A stretch of 64,000 nt of DNA from contig DLOZ01000004.1 of assembly GCA_002479765.1 (NCBI GenBank), positions 1 through 64,000 of the forward strand, written 5' to 3'. The translations under genes were made by a program, and so were the position numbers. Of the stretch, positions 50,101 through 57,991 are shown in pieces. Each line of letters opens with the position of its first letter. Position 1 is the first letter of the stretch. The notes below the pieces were generated by a model. The model saw nothing but the letters and a program-made list of their open reading frames with translations, was not told the origin of the DNA and did no database searches. Origin of the DNA: Sphingomonadales bacterium UBA7471 (GTDB lineage: Bacteria; Pseudomonadota; Alphaproteobacteria; Sphingomonadales; Sphingomonadaceae).

Positions 50101-51279
50101 TTAGAAGATTTCAAAAAGGCCGGCTGCGCCCATGCCGCCGCCAACGCACATCGTAACGACGCCATATTTCGCACCGCGACGCTTGCCTTCGATCAATGCA
50201 TGGCCGGTGCAACGTGCGCCCGTCATTCCATATGGGTGCCCAATGGAGATCGAACCGCCGTTGACGTTCAGCAACTCGTTTGGAATGCCAAGCTTGTCGC
50301 GGCAGTACAGAACTTGAACAGCAAATGCTTCGTTCAATTCCCAGATACCGATGTCGTCCATCTTCAGACCAAAGCGCTGCAGCAATTTTGGAATTGCGAA
50401 CACGGGGCCAATGCCCATTTCGTCTGGCTCTGTGCCTGCAACCGCCATGCCGACATAACGGCCAAGCGGGTTCAGACCCTTTTTCTCGGCAACCTTGGCT
50501 TCCATCAAAATGGACGCGGAAGAACCGTCGGACAATTGGCTGGCGTTACCGGCCGTGATGGTCATGTCTGGACCAAGTACGGGCTGCAGCGATTGCAAAC
50601 CTGCCAGCTGCGTATCGGCGCGATTGCCTTCATCCTTGGCAATGGTCACTTCTTTCTGGCTGACTTCGCCCGTTTCCTTGTTCACGACATTCATCATCGT
50701 GGTGACGGGAACGATTTCAGCATCGAAATAACCGGCTGCTTGACCAGCGGCGGTGCGCTGCTGCGATTGCAGGGCATATTCGTCCATCGCATCGCGGCTG
50801 ATGTTGTAGCGCTTGGCCACGACTTCAGCGGTTTGAAGCATCGGCATGTAAATCGAATTGTGCAGGGCAACCAATGCAGGGTCGGGCTGAACGCGCATCT
50901 CCTTGGTTTGCACCAATGAGATGGATTCCTGACCACCAGCTGCCATCACGTCGACATTGTCGACGATGATTTGCTTGGCTGCAGTTGCGATGGACATCAG
51001 GCCTGACGAACATTGGCGATCCATCGTCATGCCCGAAACAGAGATCGGCAGGCCAGCGCGCAACGCAACCTGACGTGCAAGGTTGCCGCCCTGTGTGCCT
51101 TGCTGCAGCGCGGAGCCCCAAAGGACATCATCAATTTCGCCGCCTTCAATGCCTGCGCGCTCCACAGCGGCCTTCAACGCATAGCTGCCGAGCGTTGGCC
51201 CGAGCGTTGCGTTAAATCCGCCGCGATAGGCTTTGCCAATGGCGGTACGGGCGGTTGATACGATTACTGCGTCACGCAT
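50101..51279 (-). CDS. Thiolase family acetyl-CoA acyltransferase
   Basis: The 392-residue thiolase has the acylated Cys90 (DRQCSSGLM), His348 (SIGHPYGMTGAR) and Cys378 (TMCVGGGMGAAG). It cleaves or forms 3-ketoacyl-CoA; the usual GHPxGxTG/SGAR motif reads GHPYGMTGAR, as in degradative thiolases. Partners are a MaoC-type hydratase upstream and an ABM protein downstream. AAGGAACC precedes the ATG. Whether it serves fatty acid or steroid/aromatic breakdown cannot be decided. Confidence 0.9.
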   Translation of the reverse strand: MRDAVIVSTARTAIGKAYRGGFNATLGPTLGSYALKAAVERAGIEGGEIDDVLWGSALQQGTQGGNLARQVALRAGLPISVSGMTMDRQCSSGLMSIATAAKQIIVDNVDVMAAGGQESISLVQTKEMRVQPDPALVALHNSIYMPMLQTAEVVAKRYNISRDAMDEYALQSQQRTAAGQAAGYFDAEIVPVTTMMNVVNKETGEVSQKEVTIAKDEGNRADTQLAGLQSLQPVLGPDMTITAGNASQLSDGSSASILMEAKVAEKKGLNPLGRYVGMAVAGTEPDEMGIGPVFAIPKLLQRFGLKMDDIGIWELNEAFAVQVLYCRDKLGIPNELLNVNGGSISIGHPYGMTGARCTGHALIEGKRRGAKYGVVTMCVGGGMGAAGLFEIF

Positions 51280-51303
51280 GGTAATGGTTCCTTGAATTAA
51301 AAA

Positions 51304-51762
51304 TTATACGAAAAACTGGCTGATCCATTCAGCCTGAAGTGCTGGTTTGTCTTCACCCTCAATCTCGACAGTGAACTCAAGCGTCTGCTGCCATTGGCCA
51401 GGACGCTTTTCAACAAGTTCCAGAAGCTTGAAATGTCCGCGCACCCGCTTGCCCGAACGGACAGGGGCCAGAAAACGTGTTTTGTTGCCACCATAATTGA
51501 CGCCCATTTTGACGCCTTCGATCTTGGGGCAATCGGACTTCGCGCTGAGTACGGGAAAGAGCGAAAGGGTCAGAAATCCATGCGCAATGGTGCCACCGAA
51601 CGGTGTCATCTTGGCCATTTCTTCGTTGATATGGATGAACTGGTGGTCACCGGTTGCATCTGCAAATTTGTTGATCATCTCCTGATCAACCAAAATCCAT
51701 TCAGAAGTGCCGATTTTTTCGCCGACCTTGGTTGCGAATTCCGCTGGGGTAATAGTGGTCAT
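51304..51762 (-). CDS. MaoC-like hotdog-fold enoyl-CoA hydratase
   Basis: The 152-residue hotdog protein has the hydratase-2 motif DATGDHQFIHINEEMAKMTPFGGTIAHGFLTLSL with the catalytic Asp and His. It hydrates trans-2-enoyl-CoA to (R)-3-hydroxyacyl-CoA, which can feed PHA or beta-oxidation; phaZ lies 2 kb away on the other strand. AGGAGA precedes the start. It is 24 bp upstream of the thiolase gene. Confidence 0.88.
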   Translation of the reverse strand: MTTITPAEFATKVGEKIGTSEWILVDQEMINKFADATGDHQFIHINEEMAKMTPFGGTIAHGFLTLSLFPVLSAKSDCPKIEGVKMGVNYGGNKTRFLAPVRSGKRVRGHFKLLELVEKRPGQWQQTLEFTVEIEGEDKPALQAEWISQFFV

Positions 51763-51878
51763 GGGTGTGTCTCCTGCAAACTATTTGGCCGCACCGTGGC
51801 GGTTTCGAACGTTCAATACAAGCCCCGGCGATTTGCCGTTACGGCAAGCTTGCGCCCCGGCAACCCCGCATCCGCGAA

Positions 51879-53039
51879 TCAGGCTTTCGGCGCGTGAGCA
51901 GGCGGCGCATAGGGCATGACCATATGGCCATCGGGGGCTGCGGTGAATGTCGTTTGTGTGGGATAGGCAAAGGAAATGCCTTCACGGGCGAACCGGTCGA
52001 TGATGGCAATGCCGATGTCATGTCGCGCCCGAAACATAACCTCCACATCATCGCTTTCGATATCGAAAACGAGATGGAAATCGAGCGAGCTTGCGGCAAA
52101 GTTATTGAACCCTGCGCGGATAAACTGCGCGCCATTGCCCTCGACAACTTCACGCAAAATTTCCGGGATCCGCTTCGCAAGGGCAGGCGGGGTTTGGTAT
52201 ACGAGTGTCAGGACGAAGGTGACCCGGCGATAGAGCGTCAGCGTGTTGTTCGTGATTTCCTTCTCAAGCAACTTGCTGTTCGAAATGATCTTCTCTTCAC
52301 CCGTTAGCGCGCGCAGCCTTGTGCTTTTCATGCCGATGACTTCGACCCGGGCAACGGTATTGTCATAAGACACCGTGTCGCCGCGGCGGAATGGCTTATC
52401 AAAAATGATTGATATGGCAGCGAACAGATCGGAGAAAATCCCTTGGGCGGCAAGGCCAATGGCAATGCCGCCAACGCCAAGGCCGGCGACAAGGCCGGTG
52501 ACGTTAACGCCGAGATTGTCGAGAATGACGATTGCAGCAACGGCAAACAAAGCAAAGCTGACCAGCAACCGGATTAAGACCATCGCACTTTGCAGCGTCT
52601 CATGTTCCTGCAGCCCTTCACCGGCGCGCCGTTCAATCATGCCCAATATGATTTCGCGCAGCCATATCGCCACCTGCACAACGATCGCGATAGTGAATAA
52701 AATATCGATGGCATGGGCAAGCGCCGCAGGCGCATTGGCAATTTGGTTCACCAGCTCAATCGACACCATGACGCGGAAGAACTTGCTCGTGCGGGCCAAT
52801 GTGCGCGCGATGATTGATTTTACATGCGCGCGATGTTCGCTTTCACGCGCAATTTTGGACGCAATGCGTTTCAACCAGCTCAGCGCTGCGAAAACGATAA
52901 TGGCCATGCCAATGGCTAGGCTCAGTTCAAAAACATTGCCCTGAACCCACGTCACTATTGCGTCCCAATAATATTGGAACCGTGGAATGACCGCGTCTGG
53001 TTCAATGCGCTGAATTACCGGTGCTGATTTTGCTTTCAT
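51879..53039 (-). CDS. Mechanosensitive channel MscS family
   Basis: The 386-residue protein has about five hydrophobic helices. The pore helix TM3 is GLVAGLGVGGIAIGLAAQ, followed by IFSDLFAAISIIFDKPFRRGD and the beta domain, and a cytoplasmic cage. Such channels release solutes on osmotic downshock. The start lacks a ribosome binding site, and TTGTTA-N17-TACACA ends six bases before the ATG. Confidence 0.88.
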   Translation of the reverse strand: MKAKSAPVIQRIEPDAVIPRFQYYWDAIVTWVQGNVFELSLAIGMAIIVFAALSWLKRIASKIARESEHRAHVKSIIARTLARTSKFFRVMVSIELVNQIANAPAALAHAIDILFTIAIVVQVAIWLREIILGMIERRAGEGLQEHETLQSAMVLIRLLVSFALFAVAAIVILDNLGVNVTGLVAGLGVGGIAIGLAAQGIFSDLFAAISIIFDKPFRRGDTVSYDNTVARVEVIGMKSTRLRALTGEEKIISNSKLLEKEITNNTLTLYRRVTFVLTLVYQTPPALAKRIPEILREVVEGNGAQFIRAGFNNFAASSLDFHLVFDIESDDVEVMFRARHDIGIAIIDRFAREGISFAYPTQTTFTAAPDGHMVMPYAPPAHAPKA

Positions 53040-53045
53040 ATTTCA

Positions 53046-53074
53046 TGTGTAAGGCCGAATGCGCCGCTTAACAA
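53046..53074 (-). promoter_or_regulatory. mscS promoter, leaderless layout
   Basis: On the minus strand: TTGTTA (53074-53069), 17-bp spacer, TACACA (53051-53046), then TGAAAT and ATG (53039). The remaining gap to 53307 shows no other feature that I can support. Confidence 0.45.
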
Positions 53075-53307
53075 CCTTTTGGCATGCGACATGTTCGAAA
53101 ACCGGGGCGGGTCACGCCGCAGAATATTCGCGCCTTTTGCAACCGCGGCCCATGCGATGCAATGCGGCAAAGAGCCCGGCATTATGTGGTGATAGAGTGC
53201 AGCCGGTACGCCAATGTTTATCGTTACGATCCTGTTTACCATTCGCTGTTACAGCACAATGGAACCGCTAAAGCCGCCTGAGGCTTGGCTTAAAAGCAGG
53301 ACTGACA

Positions 53308-54180
53308 ATGCGTAGCATACTACCAAATGGCCAGACAGCTGCGCTTGCCATGGCGGTGGCAGGCGCAGCTTTGGTAGCGGTGACGACGATGTTTGTGCCC
53401 GTTTCGCTGCTTGAGGGTGTCGCGCGATTGTCGGGATTATCCGATGCTATACCTGCCGCTGGGGCGGCGTTAGGCGATGCCGCGCGCGCAGCTATTGCAT
53501 TTGCTACAGGGGCAATGACACTGGCTGTCTTATCCTATCTTTTGTTACGCGGAGAAGGCACTTTGGTCCGCCCGACCGCGAACGATGTCGGCATGTGCGA
53601 CGCCGCAGCGCAGCAGGACGGCGAAATGGCCGAGACATTGCGCGGGCACATGCCATGGAACGAAGGCGTCGACGATATTCGAGAGCTCGGTGATTTACCG
53701 ACGTTGCGTATTGGCGACGTTCATCCGGATGCCCCCGCGCGGCGGCTTTTGGTCGCCTCGCAAGATTTGCCTCCGCTGGAGCTTTCCGAAGAGTATTTGG
53801 TCGAACCGCAGCCGCCGCACGAGGCAGAACAACGCGTTGAAGCTGCACCGGAATCCGCGGAAGCCCAGCCAAGCATTGCGGAGATGGTCGCGCAATTGGA
53901 AGCCGCAGTCGCGTTTCGCCGTCAGAAGCTGGCTGAGCTCGAAGCCGTGGCAGCCGACTTGTCGGCTGATACCACCAATGGAGATGAACCCAGCGCCGCG
54001 AGCTCGAAACCGGTTGCTCTGGTAGTCACAGAATATGACGCAGCCGTTGCTGAATTTCGTCAAATGCCCGGCCCCGTTTTGGAGGCCGTGCCAAGCGAAG
54101 CCGTGCAGGATGACGACATCGATTCTGCCCTTGCAGCGGCCCTCGCGGCGCTGCATCGCATTCATGCCGGCAGGCGCTAG
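53308..54180 (+). CDS. Unrecognised membrane-anchored acidic protein
   Basis: The 290-residue product starts with two hydrophobic segments (about residues 10-31 and 56-81). A long hydrophilic, acidic, Ala/Glu/Pro-rich region follows, with a helical stretch (SIAEMVAQLEAAVAFRRQKLAELEAVAADL) and a C-terminal helix. The topology suggests a short membrane anchor with a cytoplasmic tail. I do not recognise a family. AGGACTGAC precedes the ATG. Its stop overlaps the end of the gene at 54177 on the other strand by four bases. Confidence 0.68.
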   Translation: MRSILPNGQTAALAMAVAGAALVAVTTMFVPVSLLEGVARLSGLSDAIPAAGAALGDAARAAIAFATGAMTLAVLSYLLLRGEGTLVRPTANDVGMCDAAAQQDGEMAETLRGHMPWNEGVDDIRELGDLPTLRIGDVHPDAPARRLLVASQDLPPLELSEEYLVEPQPPHEAEQRVEAAPESAEAQPSIAEMVAQLEAAVAFRRQKLAELEAVAADLSADTTNGDEPSAASSKPVALVVTEYDAAVAEFRQMPGPVLEAVPSEAVQDDDIDSALAAALAALHRIHAGRR

Positions 54181-54479
54181 TCATCCAGTAAGAGTGCATC
54201 GATAATCATGCGGTATTGGGCGTCGAATATCGCGGTCCCGGTTATGGCGATGTCTGCAACCAGCTGGCTCGGCAACGAAAATTCATGATCTTCCACGCGC
54301 TTTGCGACGGCTGAACGTTGTTCTGCGGCGGTTATTGGCAATGCGATGGACAGGCATATTTGGGTGCCGCTAAATGTAAGGCTATGCCAGGGCCGTTCAT
54401 GCAATATCGCAATGCTTGCTTGGGGCAGTAACGCTTGCAGCGCACGAACAAGGCCGCGGGACGATGCGTGGTCCGTCAT
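54177..54479 (-). CDS. Unrecognised 100-residue protein in an SOS-box operon
   Basis: A small soluble protein (MTDHASSRGLVRALQALLPQ) with alternating strands and helices and no motif I recognise. Its start overlaps the stop of the small HTH-like gene (54476-54479), so the two are probably translated together. The operon's upstream region carries a perfect alphaproteobacterial SOS box. Confidence 0.6.
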   Translation of the reverse strand: MTDHASSRGLVRALQALLPQASIAILHERPWHSLTFSGTQICLSIALPITAAEQRSAVAKRVEDHEFSLPSQLVADIAITGTAIFDAQYRMIIDALLLDD

Positions 54480-54682
54480 TGTCGATGGCTCGCTTGTGCG
54501 TCGGATCGCTTGCTATAGCTGCACATGAATGCGCGCAGTTTTTCCTCCATTTCGGGTCGGATTTCGCGACCCATTCTGATGTCGAGCACGAGTCGCGGAT
54601 CGCGCGCTGCCAAGCGCCCGAACTTGGTGGGAGGTAGGCCCTGATCACGCAGAAACCGTTCAATCAGGCGTTTGATGTGCAT
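54476..54682 (-). CDS. Small helix-turn-helix-like protein (68 residues)
   Basis: The sequence MHIKRLIERFLRDQGLPPTKFGRLAARDPRLVLDIRMGREI, followed by MEEKLRAFM, looks like a compact four-helix DNA-binding fold of phage-repressor type, in which PPTKFGRLAARDP would be the helix-turn-helix. GGAGGAG gives a strong ribosome binding site. Such short proteins are, as I recall, frequent in sphingomonads, with no known role. It is divergent from the S24 repressor-like gene across a 123-bp region holding an SOS box and a 14-bp palindrome. Confidence 0.65.
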   Translation of the reverse strand: MHIKRLIERFLRDQGLPPTKFGRLAARDPRLVLDIRMGREIRPEMEEKLRAFMCSYSKRSDAQASHRQ

Positions 54683-54729
54683 AATGTCTCCTCCAAGTTC
54701 GACCCGGATTTGCTTGCCCGAATCAGTTA

Positions 54730-54744
54730 GAACAAATATAGAAC
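54730..54744. promoter_or_regulatory. SOS box (GAAC-N7-GAAC; LexA site)
   Basis: GAAC AAATATA GAAC, read on the other strand as GTTC-N7-GTTC, is the known alphaproteobacterial LexA consensus with all eight specified bases present. It lies 48-62 bp before the small HTH gene on the minus strand and 62-76 bp before the S24 gene on the plus strand. Confidence 0.75.
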
Positions 54745-54752
54745 AAACGTGA

Positions 54753-54766
54753 TAGGATAAATCCTA
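54753..54766. promoter_or_regulatory. 14-bp palindrome TAGGAT-AA-ATCCTA, with a second half-site
   Basis: TAGGAT (54753-54758) and ATCCTA (54761-54766) are perfectly symmetric. A further TAGGAT occurs at 54773-54778. Spacing between the two TAGGAT copies is 20 bp, two helical turns, which suits a dimeric repressor binding cooperatively. The adjacent S24 protein is the natural candidate. Confidence 0.5.
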
Positions 54767-54805
54767 CAAGTCTAGGATATTTCCAACCGAAGCGGAGGGA
54801 TGACG

Positions 54806-55441
54806 ATGGAGGAAGAACCAAGAGCTGCTCTGGAACGGCTCATTTCGGAAAGCGGCGAAGATTTTGCCGGATTGTCGAAGCTGGTGGGTCGCAATCCGGC
54901 CTATATCCAGCAATTTATCAAGCGCGGAACGCCCAAGAAGTTGCCGGAGACCGAGCGCGGCATATTGGCCCGTTATTTTGGTGTTGATGAGGTTTTGTTG
55001 GGCAAATCCGCAGACGCTGAGGTGACGTCTGGAATTCGCCTCATTCCGAAGCTGGCCGTCGGCGCTTCTGCAGGTGCCGGGGCTATGCACGATGGGGAGG
55101 CGCTTGCCGGCAAGATCGGCTTTGATGAAAAATGGCTGCGCAGGATGGGGCTTGATCCAGCCAAGCTCTCTCTCATCCGGGTGGACGGTGAATCGATGGC
55201 ACCCACGCTGAACCATGGTGACGATATCATGGTCGATAACCGCGCGGCGGCCCAATCGGTGCGTGATGGCATCCATGTTATCCGGCTTGATGATATGTTG
55301 ATGGTAAAACGTCTGGCGCAAGGGCCGCGGGGGCGACTGTCGGTACTTTCCGACAACCCCAATTATCCGGACTGGCCAGATGTGGACGGCGCAACTGTTA
55401 CCGTCATCGGCCGCGTGGTGTGGGCAGGGCGTCGGCTCTGA
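54806..55441 (+). CDS. S24 family peptidase / LexA- and CI-like repressor
   Basis: The 211-residue protein has an N-terminal HTH (LISESGEDFAGLSKLVGRNPAYIQQFIKRG), a linker with the likely self-cleavage site (ASAGAG, about residues 87-92) and a C-terminal S24 domain. The catalytic Ser130 is in DGESMAPT and Lys168 in MLMVKRL. Such proteins are inactivated by RecA-stimulated autocleavage. ATG 54806 is chosen because GGAGGG lies eight bases upstream; ATG 54800 would abut it. It is not LexA itself, whose HTH differs. An SOS box lies in its upstream region. Confidence 0.87.
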   Translation: MEEEPRAALERLISESGEDFAGLSKLVGRNPAYIQQFIKRGTPKKLPETERGILARYFGVDEVLLGKSADAEVTSGIRLIPKLAVGASAGAGAMHDGEALAGKIGFDEKWLRRMGLDPAKLSLIRVDGESMAPTLNHGDDIMVDNRAAAQSVRDGIHVIRLDDMLMVKRLAQGPRGRLSVLSDNPNYPDWPDVDGATVTVIGRVVWAGRRL

Positions 55442-55481
55442 AGGCTTGCCTCGCACGCATCAGTCCGCCACATAGTGCCAC

Positions 55482-56168
55482 ATGTCGAACGTAACATCTG
55501 CTGCACCCAAAGCACCGCCCCTAAAAGCCGCCATCATTCCGGTGACGCCGCTTCAGCAAAATTGTACGCTGTTTTGGTGTACCGAAACGAACAAGGCGGC
55601 GCTCGTCGACCCGGGGGGTGATCTGGATAAGTTGAAAGCCGCGGTGGCGCAGACGGGGGTTGAGCTTGAAAAGCTATTGGTGACGCACGGCCATCTTGAC
55701 CATTGCGGCCAGACCGGAATGCTCGCCAAAGAATTAGGCCTGCCGATTGAGGGCCCGCATGAAGAAGACCGCTTCTGGATTGCAAAGCTCGACGATGACG
55801 GCGCACGCTGGGGTATGGAAGCACATACGTTTGAGCCGGATCGCTGGCTGGTGGATGGCGACACGGTCACCGTGGGCAATCTAACGCTCGATGTTATTCA
55901 TTGCCCCGGACATACGCCGGGGCACGTGATTTTTCATCACGCGCCCAGTCGTCTTGCAATTGTTGGTGACGTCTTGTTTCAGGGCTCTATCGGCCGCACC
56001 GATTTTCCACGCGGGAACCACGCGGACCTCATCCATGCGATTACGACAAAGCTATGGCCGTTGGGGGATGATGTTACCTTCATCCCCGGTCACGGACCAA
56101 CCAGCCAGTTCGGTTATGAGCGACAGCATAATGCATTTGTCGCCGATGACGTTCTGGCTGCCCGGTGA
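55482..56168 (+). CDS. Metallo-beta-lactamase fold hydrolase (GloB-like)
   Basis: The 228-residue protein has the two-metal MBL ligands THGHLDH, the HTPGH block, DVLFQGSIGRTDFPRG and PGHGP. It resembles YcbL-type glyoxalase II homologues, which hydrolyse thioesters such as S-lactoylglutathione. The substrate is not certain. No ribosome binding site is seen, and CATAGT lies five bases before the ATG with TTGCCT upstream at a long 19-bp spacing. Confidence 0.86.
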   Translation: MSNVTSAAPKAPPLKAAIIPVTPLQQNCTLFWCTETNKAALVDPGGDLDKLKAAVAQTGVELEKLLVTHGHLDHCGQTGMLAKELGLPIEGPHEEDRFWIAKLDDDGARWGMEAHTFEPDRWLVDGDTVTVGNLTLDVIHCPGHTPGHVIFHHAPSRLAIVGDVLFQGSIGRTDFPRGNHADLIHAITTKLWPLGDDVTFIPGHGPTSQFGYERQHNAFVADDVLAAR

Positions 56169-56169
56169 G

Positions 56170-56568
56170 TTACAGCACCGCTGTGTAAACGCGGGCGAGC
56201 GCCCATCCAGCGAGCCCGAGCAGCGTCAGCATGGAGGTCAGCGTGCCAACCATACGGCCTTTGCCCAATGCGCCGCCGTCCATGCCCACACCATGCGCAA
56301 GCCGGCCCACGATATACACGATGCCCAGGCCCCATAGCCAGTTGTTCGTGCCGCCTGTTGCCTCAAGTGCGGCAATCAAGACCAAGACAAATGGCGCGCT
56401 CTCAACGAAATTGGCATGCGCGCGCATCCGCCGGATAACAAATTCGCTGCCGCCATCGCCAATCGAAACGCTTTCTTTGGTCCGCGCTTGCCCACAGCGT
56501 ATCATGAGCCAAATGTTCACCAAAGCGGCGCCTGCAGCGATGGTAAGGGTTACGGGTAAACTCAACAT
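56170..56568 (-). CDS. MAPEG family membrane protein
   Basis: This 132-residue protein has four TM segments and the MAPEG-type pattern RRMRAHANFVESAPFVLVLIAALEATGG and LWGLGIVYIVGRLAHGVGMDG. Eukaryotic members are glutathione-dependent membrane enzymes; bacterial members are mostly uncharacterised. AGGGAGAG precedes the ATG. It converges with the MBL gene, with one base between stops. Confidence 0.85.
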   Translation of the reverse strand: MLSLPVTLTIAAGAALVNIWLMIRCGQARTKESVSIGDGGSEFVIRRMRAHANFVESAPFVLVLIAALEATGGTNNWLWGLGIVYIVGRLAHGVGMDGGALGKGRMVGTLTSMLTLLGLAGWALARVYTAVL

Positions 56569-56695
56569 ATATACTCTCCCTGTTTGTCTGGCGAGCTTAT
56601 CTGCTATCTCACGGGTTGCAAAGCCCAGAAAAAGAAGTATAGCGCGCGGCTCACACAGACATGTGCGGTTGACTTAGGCTGATTCTGGCGATTGC

Positions 56696-56724
56696 TTGCC
56701 ATGACGACCTCTTTCGCCTAGCAT
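56696..56724 (+). promoter_or_regulatory. Candidate promoter for rpmF-plsX-fabH-ihfA-merR
   Basis: TTGCCA (56696-56701), 17-bp spacer, TAGCAT (56719-56724), 42 bp before rpmF. An alternative TTGACT at 56669 lacks a convincing -10. Confidence 0.45.
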
Positions 56725-56765
56725 GGCCTAGAACTTATTGATTTTGAAATGGAACAGGTGCCGAG

Positions 56766-56942
56766 ATGGCTGTCCCCAAAAGAAAAACATCCCCTTCAAA
56801 GCGCGGCATGCGTCGTAGCCATGATTCGCTGACTGTTGCAGCATATCAAGAATGCCCAAATTGCGGCGAACTGAAGCGTCCGCATCACCTGTGTGATGCG
56901 TGTGGCCATTATAATGGCCGCGAAGTGGTTGCAGTCGCCTGA
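56766..56942 (+). CDS. rpmF: 50S ribosomal protein L32
   Basis: The 58-residue frame MAVPKRKTSPSKRGMRRSHD continues with a zinc ribbon of two CxxC pairs (CPNC and CDAC). It matches bacterial L32. The order rpmF-plsX-fabH is widely conserved, tying ribosome and phospholipid synthesis in one operon. plsX begins 24 nt later. Confidence 0.95.
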   Translation: MAVPKRKTSPSKRGMRRSHDSLTVAAYQECPNCGELKRPHHLCDACGHYNGREVVAVA

Positions 56943-56965
56943 TCCTTCCTAAAGGAGAATAATAG

Positions 56966-57991
56966 GTGTCCACGAAACCGCGTATCGCCATAGACGCGAT
57001 GGGCGGTGACGAGGGCGTACCTGTTATGGTTGCAGGTGCGGCGTTGGCGCGGCACCGGCACGAAAGTTTCAACTTTCTTTTGGTTGGGGATGAAGTCCGC
57101 ATCAAAGCGGCGCTTGATCAACACCCCAATCTGCGCGCTGCCTCCGAAATCCTGCACACCGACGATGTCGTAACTGCGGATGACAAGGTCAGCGCAGCTT
57201 TGCGCAAGGCCAAGACCAGCTCCATGGGCATGGCGATAAACGCCGTGAAAACCGGAGAAGCCAGTGCTGCAGTCAGCGCAGGCAATACCGGCGCGCTGAT
57301 GGCCACCGCAAAGCTAGCCTTACGGACCATGCCCGGCATCGACCGGCCAGCGCTTTCTGCGCTTTTACCGACGCTGGAAGACACCGACGTGGTGATGCTC
57401 GATCTGGGCGCAAACACCGAGTGCGAAGCGAAAAACCTGGTTCAGTTCGCCATCATGGGCGCGGCCTATTCCCGCATCATTTTCGGTTTTGACCGCCCGC
57501 GGGTTCGGCTTTTGAACATTGGCACAGAAGAAATGAAGGGCACCGATCAGCTACGCGATGCGGCCTTGCATCTGCGCAATGCGACGGGTCTGCACATGGA
57601 TTTTCAGGGATTTGTCGAGGCAGATAAAATCAACCGCGGCGAATGCGATGTCGTCGTTTGCGATGGCTTCACGGGAAATATCGCGCTGAAGTCGATTGAG
57701 GGCACTGCCCGGTTCGTGACCGATCTGCTGCGCCGCGCGTTTACAAGCTCATTGCGGTCAAAATTCGGCTTTCTGGTGTCGCGCCCCGCGACCGAGTTGC
57801 TGCGCCATCATCTTGACCCCAATAATCACAATGGCGCCGTGTTCATGGGGCTGAACGGTGTCGTCGTAAAAAGTCATGGAAGTGCGACCGTGAAGGGCGT
57901 GGCTAACGCAGTAGAAGTCGCCGCGCGGTTGGTGGAAGAAGATATTACGGCGCGCATCACGCAAGATCTGGCGCGGGTGCAGGCGGAATGA
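56966..57991 (+). CDS. plsX: Phosphate acyltransferase PlsX
   Basis: PlsX turns acyl-ACP into acyl-phosphate for glycerophospholipid synthesis. The 341-residue protein has IAIDAMGGDEGVPVMVAGA, AVSAGNTGALMATA, LLNIGTEEMKGTD and VVCDGFTGNIALK. AGGAG precedes the start, which the other translated sequence supports (GTG at 56966). Its stop overlaps fabH by four bases. Confidence 0.95.
   Translation: MSTKPRIAIDAMGGDEGVPVMVAGAALARHRHESFNFLLVGDEVRIKAALDQHPNLRAASEILHTDDVVTADDKVSAALRKAKTSSMGMAINAVKTGEASAAVSAGNTGALMATAKLALRTMPGIDRPALSALLPTLEDTDVVMLDLGANTECEAKNLVQFAIMGAAYSRIIFGFDRPRVRLLNIGTEEMKGTDQLRDAALHLRNATGLHMDFQGFVEADKINRGECDVVVCDGFTGNIALKSIEGTARFVTDLLRRAFTSSLRSKFGFLVSRPATELLRHHLDPNNHNGAVFMGLNGVVVKSHGSATVKGVANAVEVAARLVEEDITARITQDLARVQAE

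Noticed and set aside
53040..53307. Small frames in the gap upstream of mscS
   Set aside because: Several overlapping short frames in the gap, none with a binding site or recognisable sequence; only the mscS promoter is supportable.
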